Source: Marinilactibacillus sp. Marseille-P9653
GTDB taxonomy: Bacteria; Bacillota; Bacilli; Lactobacillales; Carnobacteriaceae_A
DNA length: 64,000 nt
Direction: 5' to 3'
Assembly: GCF_916618885.1 (NCBI RefSeq)
Contig: NZ_CAKAKH010000001.1
Span: 1,723,005 to 1,787,004, forward strand
In this document: positions 9,578-20,231 of the stretch, piece by piece
Numbering within the stretch: the first letter of the stretch is position 1
How the letters are laid out: the number at the start of each line of letters is the position of its first letter
Program-made: the position numbers and the translations under genes
The notes under the pieces: model-generated
What the model was told of the DNA's origin: nothing
The model's database searches: none
The model's input: the letters and a program-made list of their open reading frames with translations, nothing else

Positions 9578-9790
9578 TTAGTGTTGGATACTTTCGGGAT
9601 CTAGAACGATATCTCCAGATTCAATTTCTTCAAGAGCTCTACCTACATTTTTAATAGACTGATAGTCATCTAACAAATCTACGTTGTGACTACTTTGCAT
9701 TTCTTTTGCTCTTTTAGAAGCAAGTATAACTAATGAATATTTTGAATCGATTTTGTCTAATAACTTATCTTGTGAAGGATATAATAACAT
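9578..9790 (-). CDS. rpoZ: DNA-directed RNA polymerase omega subunit
   Basis: Small subunit that helps assemble RNA polymerase by clamping beta'. The 70 aa begin MLLYPSQDKLLDKIDSKYSL and include the conserved helix VILASKRAKEMQ and the late segment KNVGRALEEIESGDI. Only one base separates it from gmk, the almost universal partner. The ATG is preceded by AGGAGATGG within the end of gmk. Confidence 0.95.
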   Translation of the reverse strand: MLLYPSQDKLLDKIDSKYSLVILASKRAKEMQSSHNVDLLDDYQSIKNVGRALEEIESGDIVLDPESIQH

Positions 9791-9791
9791 A

Positions 9792-10409
9792 TTATTCCAT
9801 CTCCTCTATAATTTCTGCAAACTCTTTTAAATTACGTGTAACCTTAAGATGTTCACTTTCAATGATATTTCGAATTTTTCTAGCAGCATTATTAACTGTA
9901 TCATTTTCTACCACATAATCATAGTATTGAATCAGTTTTAATTCTTCCACCGCTTTTGTCATACGTTTTTGGATCATCTCATGACTATCCGTTCCGCGAT
10001 TGACAATACGCGAGTTCAGTTCTTCAAGATCCGGTGGGGATAAGAACACAAAAATACCTTCTGGCATTTTTTCTCTAACTTTCAGTGCTCCCTGTACTTC
10101 AATCTCTAGAAAAACATCTCTGCCTTCATCTAGTGTTTTATTGACATATTCTAAAGGTGTCCCATAATAATTACCGACGTATTCTGCATATTCAAGTAAT
10201 CCGTCTTCTTGAATCAATTGTTCAAATTGTTCTTTCGTGCGAAAATAGTAGTCCACCGCTTCTACTTCGCCTGTTCTTTGCTTTCTAGTAGTCATTGAAA
10301 CAGAGTATACAAAATCATTATTATAATTATCAAAAATGGCTTTTCTAACTGTCCCCTTGCCTACTCCTGACGGCCCAGATAGAACAATCAATAATCCTCG
10401 ATCAGTCAT
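9792..10409 (-). CDS. gmk: Guanylate kinase
   Basis: Phosphorylates GMP to GDP with ATP. The 205 aa begin with the P-loop [10 protein letters not shown], followed by the GMP-binding [17 protein letters not shown] and the lid helix [14 protein letters not shown]. It precedes rpoZ in the conserved gmk-rpoZ pair. It is also a stringent-response target in Firmicutes, which is family knowledge and not visible here. Confidence 0.97.
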   Translation of the reverse strand: MTDRGLLIVLSGPSGVGKGTVRKAIFDNYNNDFVYSVSMTTRKQRTGEVEAVDYYFRTKEQFEQLIQEDGLLEYAEYVGNYYGTPLEYVNKTLDEGRDVFLEIEVQGALKVREKMPEGIFVFLSPPDLEELNSRIVNRGTDSHEMIQKRMTKAVEELKLIQYYDYVVENDTVNNAARKIRNIIESEHLKVTRNLKEFAEIIEEME

Positions 10410-10506
10410 TACTACTTCCTTCCCAAAACATTTCTCTCGTTTGAACCCTTATCCTCAATATTACCACATAAAAGAAATCTTTTGGGAATTTTTTTAGTTA
10501 TTTTTC

Positions 10507-11859
10507 TTAATGGTTGAATTTATCTTCGAGATAAAGCATATAAAGTGCCAGCATAAAAGGAAATGGTTTGATAGTAGCTACAAATTTGGATAAAATACTT
10601 GAAAGATCGTTAGTAGAGTTTTTGAGTGTATTGTAGATAAACAAAGTCATTTGACGATCAGATATAAAAGGAACGTTTTCTTTAATCTTTTCTGCCCATT
10701 CTGTTCCACTTAAATGAAATTCGGGTGCAAGTTCACTAAAAGAACCCTCGTTATTTAGAGTCTGTACTCTACTTAATATTTCTCTTTGAAAAGATTCAGC
10801 GTTATACGCTTCTTCAGGCAATAATCTAAAACACTTTCCAGCCAGTTCCATCATTACTAACGGGAGTGTTTCGTAAGTAACTTCTTTGTTCCACTTATTT
10901 GAGATCTCTCCAACCATATTTATCTGGTATTCCTCATCTTCAAGAAAATCTTCTAAGCCATCATAAACGTTTCCTTGCATGATTTTATTTAGAGAGTGAT
11001 AAAAAGCACGGTAGTCTTTCTCCATACTGTCTGTTTCAAACGTATACCAGAATCCTTTATATCGATTAGAAAGTTTCATTGTTTCTAGATAGCCTAATTT
11101 AATATTTAATGAGGTTCTTTTTTTATTAAACAAGAGCAAATCACCCAATGACCACTGTGTTCGAATCCATTTAGTTGGAACACTATCCACTTGGTGGTCA
11201 ACGCTAAAAAGACCAGGACCTTGTAAATCTACAACAATCATTTTATCTGGCTTTCTATCTATAACCATCTCATAAGGTATATTGTTTTTATAGCCTCCAT
11301 CCATATATGGTGTACCATCAATAATGGTTTTTTCCATTGCTGGATACAATGAAGCACTGGCTAACAAGTAATCTTTCAAGCGATTTTCAGGTATATCTTT
11401 TAAGTAAAAGAATTCTATTCCCCCAGTATCACCATTCGTTACTGATAGTCCAAAATCAATGGGAGACTTGCGTATGGCTGATTCATCAGTAATATATTCA
11501 CTAATGAGTTCTTTCAAAGGCGCTGAACTCAATCCTTTGGAGCCAATAGCTTTAATGAAGAAGCCACCTAATGTTCTTTGATAATCATTGAAACTATCAA
11601 TACTTAATGGAAATTCATAGTCTAGAATTGACGAACCTTCGATATCCTTCCACATGGTTTCAGCCTCTTCAACATTTCCTTGAAGCATCAAAGCTCCGTT
11701 TAAAGCGCCTACTGAGGTTCCAGTTATAATATCTGGAACAAAATTCAATTCTTTTAAAGCTTTCCAAACACCAATCTCGAAAGAACCTCTTGCTCCCCCG
11801 CCGCCTAGAACAAGTGCACTTTTTTCATCTTCTTTTAAATCGAAAAAATTTTCATTCAA
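10507..11859 (-). CDS. Patatin-like phospholipase
   Basis: Predicted cytoplasmic or membrane-associated serine lipid hydrolase. The patatin domain (about 14-210) shows the oxyanion hole GGGGARGSFEIG, the nucleophile elbow GTSVG and the catalytic Asp in MDGGYKNN, giving a complete Ser-Asp dyad. About 240 further residues follow with no domain I recognise. The start is TTG (11859) behind AGGAGG with 8-base spacing. It has its own promoter and is preceded by the V-ATPase terminator, so it is a separate unit. Natural substrate is unknown. Confidence 0.85.
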   Translation of the reverse strand: MNENFFDLKEDEKSALVLGGGGARGSFEIGVWKALKELNFVPDIITGTSVGALNGALMLQGNVEEAETMWKDIEGSSILDYEFPLSIDSFNDYQRTLGGFFIKAIGSKGLSSAPLKELISEYITDESAIRKSPIDFGLSVTNGDTGGIEFFYLKDIPENRLKDYLLASASLYPAMEKTIIDGTPYMDGGYKNNIPYEMVIDRKPDKMIVVDLQGPGLFSVDHQVDSVPTKWIRTQWSLGDLLLFNKKRTSLNIKLGYLETMKLSNRYKGFWYTFETDSMEKDYRAFYHSLNKIMQGNVYDGLEDFLEDEEYQINMVGEISNKWNKEVTYETLPLVMMELAGKCFRLLPEEAYNAESFQREILSRVQTLNNEGSFSELAPEFHLSGTEWAEKIKENVPFISDRQMTLFIYNTLKNSTNDLSSILSKFVATIKPFPFMLALYMLYLEDKFNH

Positions 11860-11896
11860 TTGTAGTGCCTCCTATTCAGTCAGATCATTCTTGTTT

Positions 11897-11925
11897 ATAG
11901 TACAACCTGTTAAGATTTTTGACAA
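11897..11925 (-). promoter_or_regulatory. Promoter of the patatin-like gene
   Basis: Minus strand: -35 TTGTCA (11925-11920), 17-base spacer, -10 TACTAT (11902-11897), about 37 bases before the start codon. It lies between the V-ATPase operon terminator and the gene. Confidence 0.65.
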
Positions 11926-11942
11926 CTTTAATCACTTCAAAC

Positions 11943-11976
11943 AAAAAAGCACCGATACCAAGTATCGATGCTTTTT
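11943..11976 (-). terminator. Terminator of the V-ATPase operon
   Basis: Minus-strand hairpin AGCATCGATAC / GTATCGGTGCT with a short TTG loop, followed by six T, just after the ntpD stop. The A-run on the other side is symmetrical, but no convergent gene lies here. Confidence 0.9.
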
Positions 11977-11984
11977 CATATCCC

Positions 11985-12614
11985 TTAACCCATGTCTTTT
12001 ACTTTCATCAAACGTGTGATAGAAGCACGTTCTGCTTCATCAAGTTTCATTTGAATAAAGTAAATGGTTTCTTCAAGTTGTGGAATTGTCATGAATTCAA
12101 GTGCATTTACACGACGTCTAGTTTTTTCGATTTCATCAGCCATCAATTGACAAGTTTTCTCAATTTCAGCTAACTCTAGCATGTCTGGCATAACTTCAAC
12201 CAGATATTCAAAGGTCAGATCTAATTCACCATTGGAATTCAGATATCCATAACTTAAGTCTTTTGGATCCCCAGCATTGTCATCATATTGAAAATGCATT
12301 TGAGGAACTCGAACACTCATGATATTTTTCTGATCAATGTTTAGATTAACACTTTGAGTCGGCACTGCCATGAGCTCTTCAATAAAGTTCTCATGAACAA
12401 GTGACTTAGCCATCGCAAAAGATTGCATAGCTTTAGATAGTTTTTCTTCCACTTCGATACGCAATTCATTGTTTTGACGAATCAACGTAATGAAACGTCT
12501 CATCAGTTCATCTTGCTTATCTTTGAGGAGTTTATGTCCTCTAGAAGCTAACGAAAGACGATCTTTAAGGTTTGATAGTTCCATTCGAGTGGGGTTGACA
12601 TTTAATTTAGCCAT
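11985..12614 (-). CDS. ntpD: V-type ATP synthase subunit D
   Basis: Central-shaft subunit linking A3B3 catalysis to rotation of the membrane ring. The 209 aa begin with the family signature [16 protein letters not shown] and are dominated by long coiled coils at both ends, the C-terminal one passing through [18 protein letters not shown]. It is the last gene of the ntp operon, 5 bases after ntpB and directly before the terminator. No ntpH or ntpJ follows, unlike E. hirae. Confidence 0.96.
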   Translation of the reverse strand: MAKLNVNPTRMELSNLKDRLSLASRGHKLLKDKQDELMRRFITLIRQNNELRIEVEEKLSKAMQSFAMAKSLVHENFIEELMAVPTQSVNLNIDQKNIMSVRVPQMHFQYDDNAGDPKDLSYGYLNSNGELDLTFEYLVEVMPDMLELAEIEKTCQLMADEIEKTRRRVNALEFMTIPQLEETIYFIQMKLDEAERASITRLMKVKDMG

Positions 12615-12619
12615 TTACC

Positions 12620-13996
12620 TCACTCTCCTTTTGGTAAATATTTATCCAGCATATCATCCTTGATACGTTTCAGTTCACCACGTGGCAAGACTTTCAATAA
12701 GTCCCATCCTAAATCAAGTGTTTCTTGAATCGAACGGTTTGCATAGTTACCTTGATTTACGTATTCTTTTTCGAATTTGTTCGTAAATTCAACATAACTA
12801 CGGTCACTTTTAGACAAAGCAGCTTCCCCAAGTACTGCAGATAATTCTTTCGCTTCTTTACCTTGTGCATAAGCGGAGAAAATCTGGTTCATTGTAGCTG
12901 AGTGGTCTTCACGTGTTTTACCTTCACCAGTACCTTTATCTTTCAAACGAGAAAGAGAAGGTAGTACATCGATTGGTGGTTGATACCCTTGGTTGAATAG
13001 GTCACGAGACAGAATGATTTGTCCTTCTGTGATGTAACCCGTTAAATCGGGAATCGGATGCGTGATATCTTCTTCGGGCATTGTCAGGATTGGAATCTGA
13101 GTAACAGATCCTTTAGATCCTTCCAGACGTCCAGCACGCTCATATAATGTTGCTAAGTTGGTATACAAGTAACCAGGATATCCACGACGACCAGGAACTT
13201 CACGTCTAGCGGCAGAGATTTCACGAAGTGCTTCCGCATAGTTTGTCATGTCAGTCATGATAACTAAAACGTGCATATCTTTCTCAAAAGCTAAATATTC
13301 AGCAGCTGTTAGTGCCATACGAGGTGTTGCAATACGTTCGATTGCAGGATCATCTGCCAAGTTGACAAATAATACTGAACGATCAATTGCGCCGGTTTTC
13401 TTGAAATCTTCCATGAAGAATTCAGCTTCTTCAAACGTAATACCAATTGCAGCAAATACAACGGCAAATTTGTCATCAGAATTTGTAACACTTGCTTGTC
13501 TAGCAATTTGAGCCGCAAGCTCTTTGTGTGGTAAACCAGATGCAGAAAACACAGGTAGTTTTTGTCCACGAACCAAAGTGTTCAAATGATCGATCGTTGA
13601 GATACCAGTTTGAATAAATTCATCTGGATAATTACGTGCAATCGGGTTAATTGCAATACCATTGATATCTAAACTTTTTTCAGGGATAAGGTCTGGTCCG
13701 CCATCGTTTACGCGGCCCATTCCATCAAACGTACGACCGATCATATCTTCAGATACGTCTAGTGATAGAGGTCTACCTAAAAAACGTACTTTAGTATCTT
13801 TCAAGTTAATACCAGTTGACCCTTCAAATAATTGAACAACAGCATTCTCACCGTTAATTTCAAGTACTTGTCCACGTCTTCTAGTACCGTCTTGAAGTTC
13901 AATATCAACAAGTTCATCATATTTAACACCTTCAACACCGGTAACGGTCATTAAGGGTCCGACTATTTCGGAAACTGTTTTATACTCTTTAAGCAT
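12620..13996 (-). CDS. ntpB: V-type ATP synthase subunit B
   Basis: Non-catalytic nucleotide-family subunit of the A3B3 hexamer. The 458 aa contain the beta-barrel start [39 protein letters not shown], and a degenerate P-loop region [14 protein letters not shown] that lacks GKT, as expected for [19 protein letters not shown] is also present. It overlaps the end of ntpA by 8 bases, implying coupled 1:1 synthesis. Confidence 0.97.
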   Translation of the reverse strand: MLKEYKTVSEIVGPLMTVTGVEGVKYDELVDIELQDGTRRRGQVLEINGENAVVQLFEGSTGINLKDTKVRFLGRPLSLDVSEDMIGRTFDGMGRVNDGGPDLIPEKSLDINGIAINPIARNYPDEFIQTGISTIDHLNTLVRGQKLPVFSASGLPHKELAAQIARQASVTNSDDKFAVVFAAIGITFEEAEFFMEDFKKTGAIDRSVLFVNLADDPAIERIATPRMALTAAEYLAFEKDMHVLVIMTDMTNYAEALREISAARREVPGRRGYPGYLYTNLATLYERAGRLEGSKGSVTQIPILTMPEEDITHPIPDLTGYITEGQIILSRDLFNQGYQPPIDVLPSLSRLKDKGTGEGKTREDHSATMNQIFSAYAQGKEAKELSAVLGEAALSKSDRSYVEFTNKFEKEYVNQGNYANRSIQETLDLGWDLLKVLPRGELKRIKDDMLDKYLPKGE

Positions 13997-15773
13997 CTGA
14001 CTCTACACCACCTTTTTCAATAACCTTTTGAATCGTTTCTTCTGTTTGTTTACGAATATCAGCGAAACGAGAAAGTTCTTCTTCAGGGATAAATTTAGAA
14101 CGTCCGATTCTTTCACGGATTTCTTCAGTACCCTCATTGATTTCATCATAATAAGCACCTAAGTCCATTGCACGAAGAGCTTTATCTTGGAAATCAAGAA
14201 TCGTTTCAATCATTTCAAATTGTTTCTCACGAGAAGTATACGTATCAACATCATCAAACGCATTTTGTTGTAGGAAATCTTCACGAATCATTCGAGCAAC
14301 AACTAATTTCAGTCTGTCTTTCTCAGATAAAGACTCAACCCCAACTAAACGAACGATTTCTTGAAGTTCTGACTCATCTTGTAGTAAAGATTTCACTCGT
14401 GTAACTTTACCGTTCCAGTCAACATTTAATTTATTACCAACATATTCATTCATTTCATTTGAATATAAAGAATACGAGCTTAACCAGTTGATAGATGGGA
14501 AGTGACGTCTTTGTGCAAGTGATGAATCAAGACCCCAGTAAACTTTAGCTACACGCAAAGTATTTTGTGTAACGGGCTCTGAAGTATCTCCACCTGGAGG
14601 TGAAACGGCTCCGATAGCTGTGATTGATCCTTCACGTCCTGTTGAACCTAAAGAAACAACTTTGCCAGCTCTTTCGTAATACTCAGCTAAACGACTACCT
14701 AGATAAGCCGGGTAACCTTCATCCCCTGGCATCTCTTCTAGACGACCAGACATTTCACGAAGTGCTTCTGCCCAACGAGAAGTTGAATCTGCCATGATGG
14801 CTACTGAGTAACCCATATCACGGAAGTATTCAGCAATTGTAATACCAGTATAGATAGAAGCTTCACGTGCTGCAACGGGCATATTAGAAGTGTTGGCGAT
14901 CAACACAGTTCTTTCCATGATTGATTTTCCAGTATTAGGATCAATCAATTCAGGGAACTCGTTGATAACGTCCGTCATTTCATTACCACGTTCTCCACAA
15001 CCAACATAAACAACTAAATCTACATCTGCCCATTTAGCGATCTGGTGTTGTACAACTGTTTTTCCGGCACCAAATGGTCCAGGAACTGCAGCTGCTCCAC
15101 CTTTTGCAACAGGGAATAATGTATCAATAACACGCTGTCCAGTAATTAATGGTTCAACTGGGTTTAATTTACGTTGAATTGGACGACCACGTCTAACGGG
15201 CCATTTTTGAATCATTGTGAATTCTTTGTCGCCATTTTCAGTTTCAATAACATATAGTGGATCTGTAAGTTTATACGTTCCACTAGCAATTGATTTAACT
15301 GTTCCATTAACACCATTTGGTACCATGATTCTGTGTTCTAATACACTAGTCTCTTGAACAGTACCTAAAATATCTCCAGAAACAACTTCAGTTCCTACTT
15401 CAACTGTAGCTGTGAATTCCCATTCTTTATCTCTGTTCAGTGGCTTGATTTCCATACCACGTTCCAAGAAGTTACTTTGTGTTTTGTCCATAAATTCATC
15501 TAATGGTCGTTGAATACCATCAAACATTTGCGCAATCATTCCCGGTGCAAGCTCAACTGACAATGGTTCTCCAGTCGTTTCAACTTTTTCACCAGGTCCA
15601 ACCATTGAAGTCTCTTCATATACCTGAATAGATGCGATATCTCCTCGCATTTCAATGATTTCACCAATCAATCCTAAATTACCTACTCGGCAAATATCTT
15701 GTATATTAGCTGATTCCATATCTTTAGCCGTAACTAAAGGTCCGGAAACACTAACGATTGTTCCGTTACTCAA
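13989..15773 (-). CDS. ntpA: V-type ATP synthase catalytic subunit A
   Basis: Catalytic ATPase subunit. The 594 aa show the N-terminal barrel, the A-subunit-specific bulge domain (about 110-190), Walker [12 protein letters not shown], the catalytic-Glu region [28 protein letters not shown], and [17 protein letters not shown]. The start is TTG (15773) after AGGAGG. It is followed by ntpB with an 8-base overlap and preceded by ntpG. Confidence 0.97.
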   Translation of the reverse strand: MSNGTIVSVSGPLVTAKDMESANIQDICRVGNLGLIGEIIEMRGDIASIQVYEETSMVGPGEKVETTGEPLSVELAPGMIAQMFDGIQRPLDEFMDKTQSNFLERGMEIKPLNRDKEWEFTATVEVGTEVVSGDILGTVQETSVLEHRIMVPNGVNGTVKSIASGTYKLTDPLYVIETENGDKEFTMIQKWPVRRGRPIQRKLNPVEPLITGQRVIDTLFPVAKGGAAAVPGPFGAGKTVVQHQIAKWADVDLVVYVGCGERGNEMTDVINEFPELIDPNTGKSIMERTVLIANTSNMPVAAREASIYTGITIAEYFRDMGYSVAIMADSTSRWAEALREMSGRLEEMPGDEGYPAYLGSRLAEYYERAGKVVSLGSTGREGSITAIGAVSPPGGDTSEPVTQNTLRVAKVYWGLDSSLAQRRHFPSINWLSSYSLYSNEMNEYVGNKLNVDWNGKVTRVKSLLQDESELQEIVRLVGVESLSEKDRLKLVVARMIREDFLQQNAFDDVDTYTSREKQFEMIETILDFQDKALRAMDLGAYYDEINEGTEEIRERIGRSKFIPEEELSRFADIRKQTEETIQKVIEKGGVESDA

Positions 15774-15785
15774 ATTCGTACCCTC

Positions 15786-16097
15786 CTATAAAATATTTTG
15801 ACCCACAGCTTTTTCTACGTTTTCTTGGACACGTTTCTTCCCAATGCCGCGTGAACCAGCATGATTCGGGATCAAAATGATGGCAGGTGTTAACTTAGCA
15901 TCATATCTTCTTATCGTATCTGGGATCAGTTCTGCCAATTGCTCAGTTAAATAAATAACCCCGTATTTCTGGTCTGCGAGTTTGTCAATCGTACGTCTGG
16001 TCTCTTTTGCTTCAGAAGCAAAATATACATCGAACCCAAGCATTTTGAATGCCAATACAGATTCTCTGTCTCCAACAACACCAATTTTACTAGGCAT
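15786..16097 (-). CDS. ntpG: V-type ATP synthase subunit F (NtpG)
   Basis: Small shaft-associated subunit that binds the D subunit. The 103 aa begin SKIGVVGDRESVLAFKMLGF, the typical Rossmann-like opening of the family, and contain YGVIYLTEQLAELI. It sits between ntpC (8-base overlap) and ntpA, exactly as in E. hirae. The E. hirae name is used; many databases call it subunit F. Confidence 0.93.
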   Translation of the reverse strand: MPSKIGVVGDRESVLAFKMLGFDVYFASEAKETRRTIDKLADQKYGVIYLTEQLAELIPDTIRRYDAKLTPAIILIPNHAGSRGIGKKRVQENVEKAVGQNIL

Positions 16098-17091
16098 AAT
16101 TCAATCGCATCCTTTCTCTAATTCCATCGGCAGAAACGCCGTTTTCCTTACCAGAGAGAATGAGACGTAGATTTTTGACTTCAGTTTCTTTTGCGTAAAT
16201 AAAAGCTACAATCGGTAAAGGACCGAAAGACTTCAATTTAGCATCTTGCATCATTTTCATATAGGCATTATCAATTTCAAAATCTAGTTTCACTGGTGAA
16301 ATCTCGTTTGTATCAGAGTCAACAGATGCTTCAATGATTGATTTATACTTAGTATCTTTCAAAGTGTTTGCAGCTGTACTCATATCTTTATTCGCAATAT
16401 CCACAAGATCAGCTTTTGGAATAGAACCAGAGCTAGACAAAATCGTAACCAAGAAGTTACGTGTTCTATTCTGTTTCATTGCTCGAGTCAGTGTAGATAA
16501 ATTCTGGAAATCGATAAAAGTCTCAACCATTTCTGGTATACCTTGCTCACCGGTTTCGTCAGCAAGTATACGCATATGACTGAAGAATCGACGATCTAAA
16601 ATAATGTCTATTGACTGAGTATTCTGGTACTCATCGTAGTCCGTTTGTACTTCATTTATACTATCCAAGTAAGGCTGAGGAAGAACGTCTGAAGTTCCTG
16701 TTCTAACGGCTTGTCTCAATTCAGAGATATCGTAACGTCCAATTGGGATAAACAGGTGATCCAAATCTTGTTCTGTAAACTCCTCTTTGAATAACACTTT
16801 TAGATTATGGTATGCATAACGTAAGCCAAAAACTTCTACTAGAGCTTTATTTGGTGAGATTTTAAATAACTCATCAAATGTTTGGTGTAACTCATTCATT
16901 AGCATGGTGTCATAATCTTTATCCTCTTTTATTCGATCAACATCATTTCTATATGGGGTTTCACGTAGTACATTTACAGCATCCTCAAATGAGTCAGCTG
17001 CCAGCATACGGTCATAATGTCCCCGATTAAGGAGGTTATTTTCATACACACGAATGAGTACATTACTTGAACCATAAGCGGTATCTTTCAA
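16090..17091 (-). CDS. ntpC: V-type ATP synthase subunit C
   Basis: Socket subunit joining the central shaft to the membrane rotor (eukaryotic d-like). About 333 aa, rich in helices, with YENNLLNRGHYDRML near the N-terminus and FIYAKETEVKNLRLIL near the end, both typical. The frame is open to a TTG at 17112, but the better start is TTG at 17091, which stands 8 bases after AAGGAGG. That site lies just downstream of the ntpE stop. The start choice is inferred from spacing. Confidence 0.93.
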   Translation of the reverse strand: MKDTAYGSSNVLIRVYENNLLNRGHYDRMLAADSFEDAVNVLRETPYRNDVDRIKEDKDYDTMLMNELHQTFDELFKISPNKALVEVFGLRYAYHNLKVLFKEEFTEQDLDHLFIPIGRYDISELRQAVRTGTSDVLPQPYLDSINEVQTDYDEYQNTQSIDIILDRRFFSHMRILADETGEQGIPEMVETFIDFQNLSTLTRAMKQNRTRNFLVTILSSSGSIPKADLVDIANKDMSTAANTLKDTKYKSIIEASVDSDTNEISPVKLDFEIDNAYMKMMQDAKLKSFGPLPIVAFIYAKETEVKNLRLILSGKENGVSADGIRERMRLNYA

Positions 17092-17104
17092 GTTTTTCTC
17101 CTCC

Positions 17105-17686
17105 TTAAACAAATAATTCTTTAGTTATGATCGGTACAATTTCAGATCTAGCATCTTCAATCAATGCATCGAATAAGAAATTGTATTCAATACCTTCTAT
17201 CTGAACTAGCAATCCAGCTTCATTTTGAACCGTTTCGTTTGAAAGAGTCGCTTCAATTGATGAGCCAGTTGCACTTTCCAACCATGCTTGGTCGATTAAA
17301 CCGACTGTTTTAGAACCTAGTACAATGGTTACTTTACTTTCTGATTGGAATTGAGAAATAACATCTTTTGTAAACTGTTTAAAAGCTGCTTCGTTAATTT
17401 GGTCTAACTCAACTTTAGCATCTTCCAAAACGCGTGAAAGGATTGCTTGTTTAGCAGATAAGACATCATTTCTTTTTTGAATCTCAAGCGTATTGTTACG
17501 AATCGTATAGTTTTGTTGTGCGTTTTCGTCAATTGTTTGCTTGCGCGCAATTTTATCTTGCTCTGCTTTAGCGCGAGCCGCCTGAACTTCATCTTCAGCG
17601 TTTTTGCGTGCTTCTTCAACACGTTGACGAATAGCTACTTTTTCTTTTTCAATAACTTTTTCTGTCAATAATTTTAAATCCGCCAT
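17105..17686 (-). CDS. ntpE: V-type ATP synthase subunit E
   Basis: Peripheral-stalk subunit that with the G/H subunit (ntpF here) forms the stator. The 193 aa have a long charged N-terminal coiled coil (about 10-95, including VEEARKNAEDEVQAARAKAE) and a compact C-terminal domain with VTIVLGSKTVGLID. The ATG follows TAAGGAGG. Composition and position between ntpK and ntpC support the call. Confidence 0.9.
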   Translation of the reverse strand: MADLKLLTEKVIEKEKVAIRQRVEEARKNAEDEVQAARAKAEQDKIARKQTIDENAQQNYTIRNNTLEIQKRNDVLSAKQAILSRVLEDAKVELDQINEAAFKQFTKDVISQFQSESKVTIVLGSKTVGLIDQAWLESATGSSIEATLSNETVQNEAGLLVQIEGIEYNFLFDALIEDARSEIVPIITKELFV

Positions 17687-17778
17687 ACTGAACCTCCTTA
17701 GTATTTCTTCTTTCAGTAAAGAGTAAAGATTACGTTCAATACGGTCTTTACTCTATTAAAGAAGTGATTCTATTTTTA

Positions 17779-18252
17779 TTATAAGATGATCATTACTAAG
17801 GAAATAACGAATCCTAAGATTGCATAAGTCTCAACCATTGCTGAGTAGATGATACCTTTAGTAGTGTGTTCTGGTTTTTGAGCTAAGATTTGCATAGCTG
17901 CTGCAGAAACGCGTCCTTGGTTACCGCCTGAAGAAAGACATGTGAATGCTACTGGTAATCCAGCCATAAACAGGTACCAACCTTCTGATACTGCTAATTC
18001 AGGAGTGATTTGTAGGAAAATCAAGAATCCGATAACGAAACCGTAAAGACCTTGTGTTGCTGGTAGCATTTGTAGTACTAACGCACGACCAAATGATTCT
18101 GGTTGTTCTTTTGTTAATGCTGCTGCAGCTTCACCGGCAATTGCTACCCCGCGTGAAGATCCGATACCTGAAAAGATAACAGCCATAGCTATTCCTAATC
18201 CTGCAAAAATTTGACCCATGTTGTCACCTAAAAGTGTTTGTAAAAATTCCAT
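17779..18252 (-). CDS. ntpK: V-type Na+-ATPase membrane rotor subunit K
   Basis: Forms the rotor ring that carries ions. The 157 aa contain four transmembrane helices as a duplicated hairpin. Comparison with remembered E. hirae NtpK shows all its Na+ ligands kept with an offset of two: L63, T66, Q67 and Y70 in LPATQGLYGF, Q112 in NQGRV, and E141 in MVETYAILGF. This predicts Na+ rather than H+ coupling. It is followed by a 92-base gap before ntpE, allowing separate expression of this high-copy subunit. Confidence 0.95.
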   Translation of the reverse strand: MEFLQTLLGDNMGQIFAGLGIAMAVIFSGIGSSRGVAIAGEAAAALTKEQPESFGRALVLQMLPATQGLYGFVIGFLIFLQITPELAVSEGWYLFMAGLPVAFTCLSSGGNQGRVSAAAMQILAQKPEHTTKGIIYSAMVETYAILGFVISLVMIIL

Positions 18253-18272
18253 TATATTATTCCTCCATTAAT

Positions 18273-20231
18273 TTAATTAGTTTCTTTTTTTAACCAAATG
18301 TGTTTTTCAAGTGTTTTAAGAGGGGTTAATGGCTTACCGCCACCCTCGAAGAATTTACCGAAAAATTCCACGTATTGTAACCTTGATGAATGGACATATG
18401 CACTCAAGAATGATAACGCAATGTTCATTCCTTGAAGAGCAATGATCAATACTACCCCGATCGTGAATCTGAACAGTGGCGGTAAGAATCCGATAATCAA
18501 GTTAAAGGCCATTGCGATGTTCGCACTTGCTACACCCAATGCCATTAAACGAGTATAACTGACGACGTCTCCGACATAACCAGTAACACCGTACAAGTTG
18601 TATAATCCCAATCCGAATCCAAGACCTTTGTTTTTACTGGAAATTGTTGATACGACAATAATCCCTACAACATTAATCAGTGTTAAACCAAGACCAACTT
18701 GAGAAACAATTGGTATATTGAAGACCATTGAGCCTAGAACGTAAACAACAAGTCCCAGTAGCATCATTGCCCAAGCATAACCGTCTACATAACTAGAAGC
18801 TCTTTGTCCTTGACGATTTTTGATAATTCCGTTCATAACTAACCCAAAAATCAATTGGATTACACCAAGAGCAACAGATAAAATCATGACTTCAATGACG
18901 TTATCTTGCAGTGAAAGCACGTGAAAAGGTAACGATATTCCAAAGAAACTTCCGAAAAACAGTCCGAATGCCATAGTAGGATACGATAGTATATGAAGAA
19001 ACTTCATAAATCTTCTCGTAGAGCCTTCCACACTGAAGAATTTCAATGCGACAAAAGTAACGAGTCCAAGCAAGACTCCGTATCCTAGATCTGCTCCGAT
19101 CATACCGAAGAAAATCATGAAGAACGGGAACATAAGTGGTGTTGGATCGACTTCATTGTATTTTGGCAAACTAAACATTTCAGTAATCAATTCGAATGGT
19201 TTGATTAAATTGCTGTTTTTCAAGACGATTGGAACCTGGTTGAATTCTTCCATTTTCACATCGTCTATCATAACGACAATACTATCTTCTCCAAGTTCAG
19301 AATGAAGAGTATTTTTCAATAAATCAACTTTCTCTTCTTCAATCCATCCACTAGCAATAAATAAGTGTTCACTATTTAAAACTAAGTCTTTAGCTAAATC
19401 TCTTTGCCCGAGATTATAGTAATATTCTTCTGCTAATTCAAGATCTTTAACAAGTGATTTCCACTCTTTCATTTCTTTTTTAGCAGCGGACTCTTCTTCA
19501 CGTAAACCTTTTTGAGCATTTAAATTAGCATATAATGCATCTTCTGGTAACAAGTCATACGTGTATTTTAGTTCTCTGAAACTTAATTCTATAACGAGTT
19601 TATTGAAAGCTTCTTCATTATCCTTTGGAACAATAATCATATAAGCAGATTCATCTTGTCTACTATAAATTTCTTCAAAGTATACAGTAGCTAACTCATC
19701 TAATCCTTGGGTTAATAAAGGTGCATGTTCATTATCAACTGTTCCGATGTGAACATTCAACAACTTAAGTCCTTTAACTTCTTGAGGAAGGAAATTAAGT
19801 CCGCGCCATTTTCTTAAAAATGATTCTTCTTCTTGGAGAGCTTTTCTCTGCTCTTCAATTTGATTCAACTTTTGTTCTCTTGAATTCACTTTTTCGATCA
19901 AAGCATCCACGTCTACGTTTGAAACATGGCTCTCCAATTCTTCCAAAGAGAAAACATCACGCTTTGTCTTTAATTTTTCAATTGTTCCAGGTTGAGGAAC
20001 ATACTTGTTAACATAAGTGATCGCGTGTTCAATATCTTGAATCTTTGTTTGGAAATCCGCAGTTTCTTTGTAAGAGTCTGTGACTTCAAACTGATCAAGA
20101 ATTTCTTCTTCTAAAACATCCGATAGTGAAATGACTTCGATACTCTGCATTTCTTGAATAGAACGCAACAATGTTTCTTTGTTCTGTTGCTCGGCCATCA
20201 AAGTCAGTTTTTTCATTTTAGCGATTGCCAT
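18273..20231 (-). CDS. ntpI: V-type ATP synthase membrane subunit I (a-type)
   Basis: Stator membrane subunit supplying the ion half-channels. The 652 aa comprise a soluble N-terminal half with coiled coils (about 1-340) and a C-terminal membrane half with about seven or eight helices. Key segments are PTPLMFPFFMIFFGMIGADLGYG, given here as residues about 365-387, the GDVVSYTRLMALG helix and the terminal HSSRLQYVEFFGKFF with its conserved Arg. It overlaps ntpF by 14 bases. Confidence 0.96.
   Translation of the reverse strand: MAIAKMKKLTLMAEQQNKETLLRSIQEMQSIEVISLSDVLEEEILDQFEVTDSYKETADFQTKIQDIEHAITYVNKYVPQPGTIEKLKTKRDVFSLEELESHVSNVDVDALIEKVNSREQKLNQIEEQRKALQEEESFLRKWRGLNFLPQEVKGLKLLNVHIGTVDNEHAPLLTQGLDELATVYFEEIYSRQDESAYMIIVPKDNEEAFNKLVIELSFRELKYTYDLLPEDALYANLNAQKGLREEESAAKKEMKEWKSLVKDLELAEEYYYNLGQRDLAKDLVLNSEHLFIASGWIEEEKVDLLKNTLHSELGEDSIVVMIDDVKMEEFNQVPIVLKNSNLIKPFELITEMFSLPKYNEVDPTPLMFPFFMIFFGMIGADLGYGVLLGLVTFVALKFFSVEGSTRRFMKFLHILSYPTMAFGLFFGSFFGISLPFHVLSLQDNVIEVMILSVALGVIQLIFGLVMNGIIKNRQGQRASSYVDGYAWAMMLLGLVVYVLGSMVFNIPIVSQVGLGLTLINVVGIIVVSTISSKNKGLGFGLGLYNLYGVTGYVGDVVSYTRLMALGVASANIAMAFNLIIGFLPPLFRFTIGVVLIIALQGMNIALSFLSAYVHSSRLQYVEFFGKFFEGGGKPLTPLKTLEKHIWLKKETN

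Noticed and set aside
13248-13569. Alternative frames on both strands within ntpB
   Set aside because: They lie wholly inside a conserved ATPase subunit gene and show no family features.
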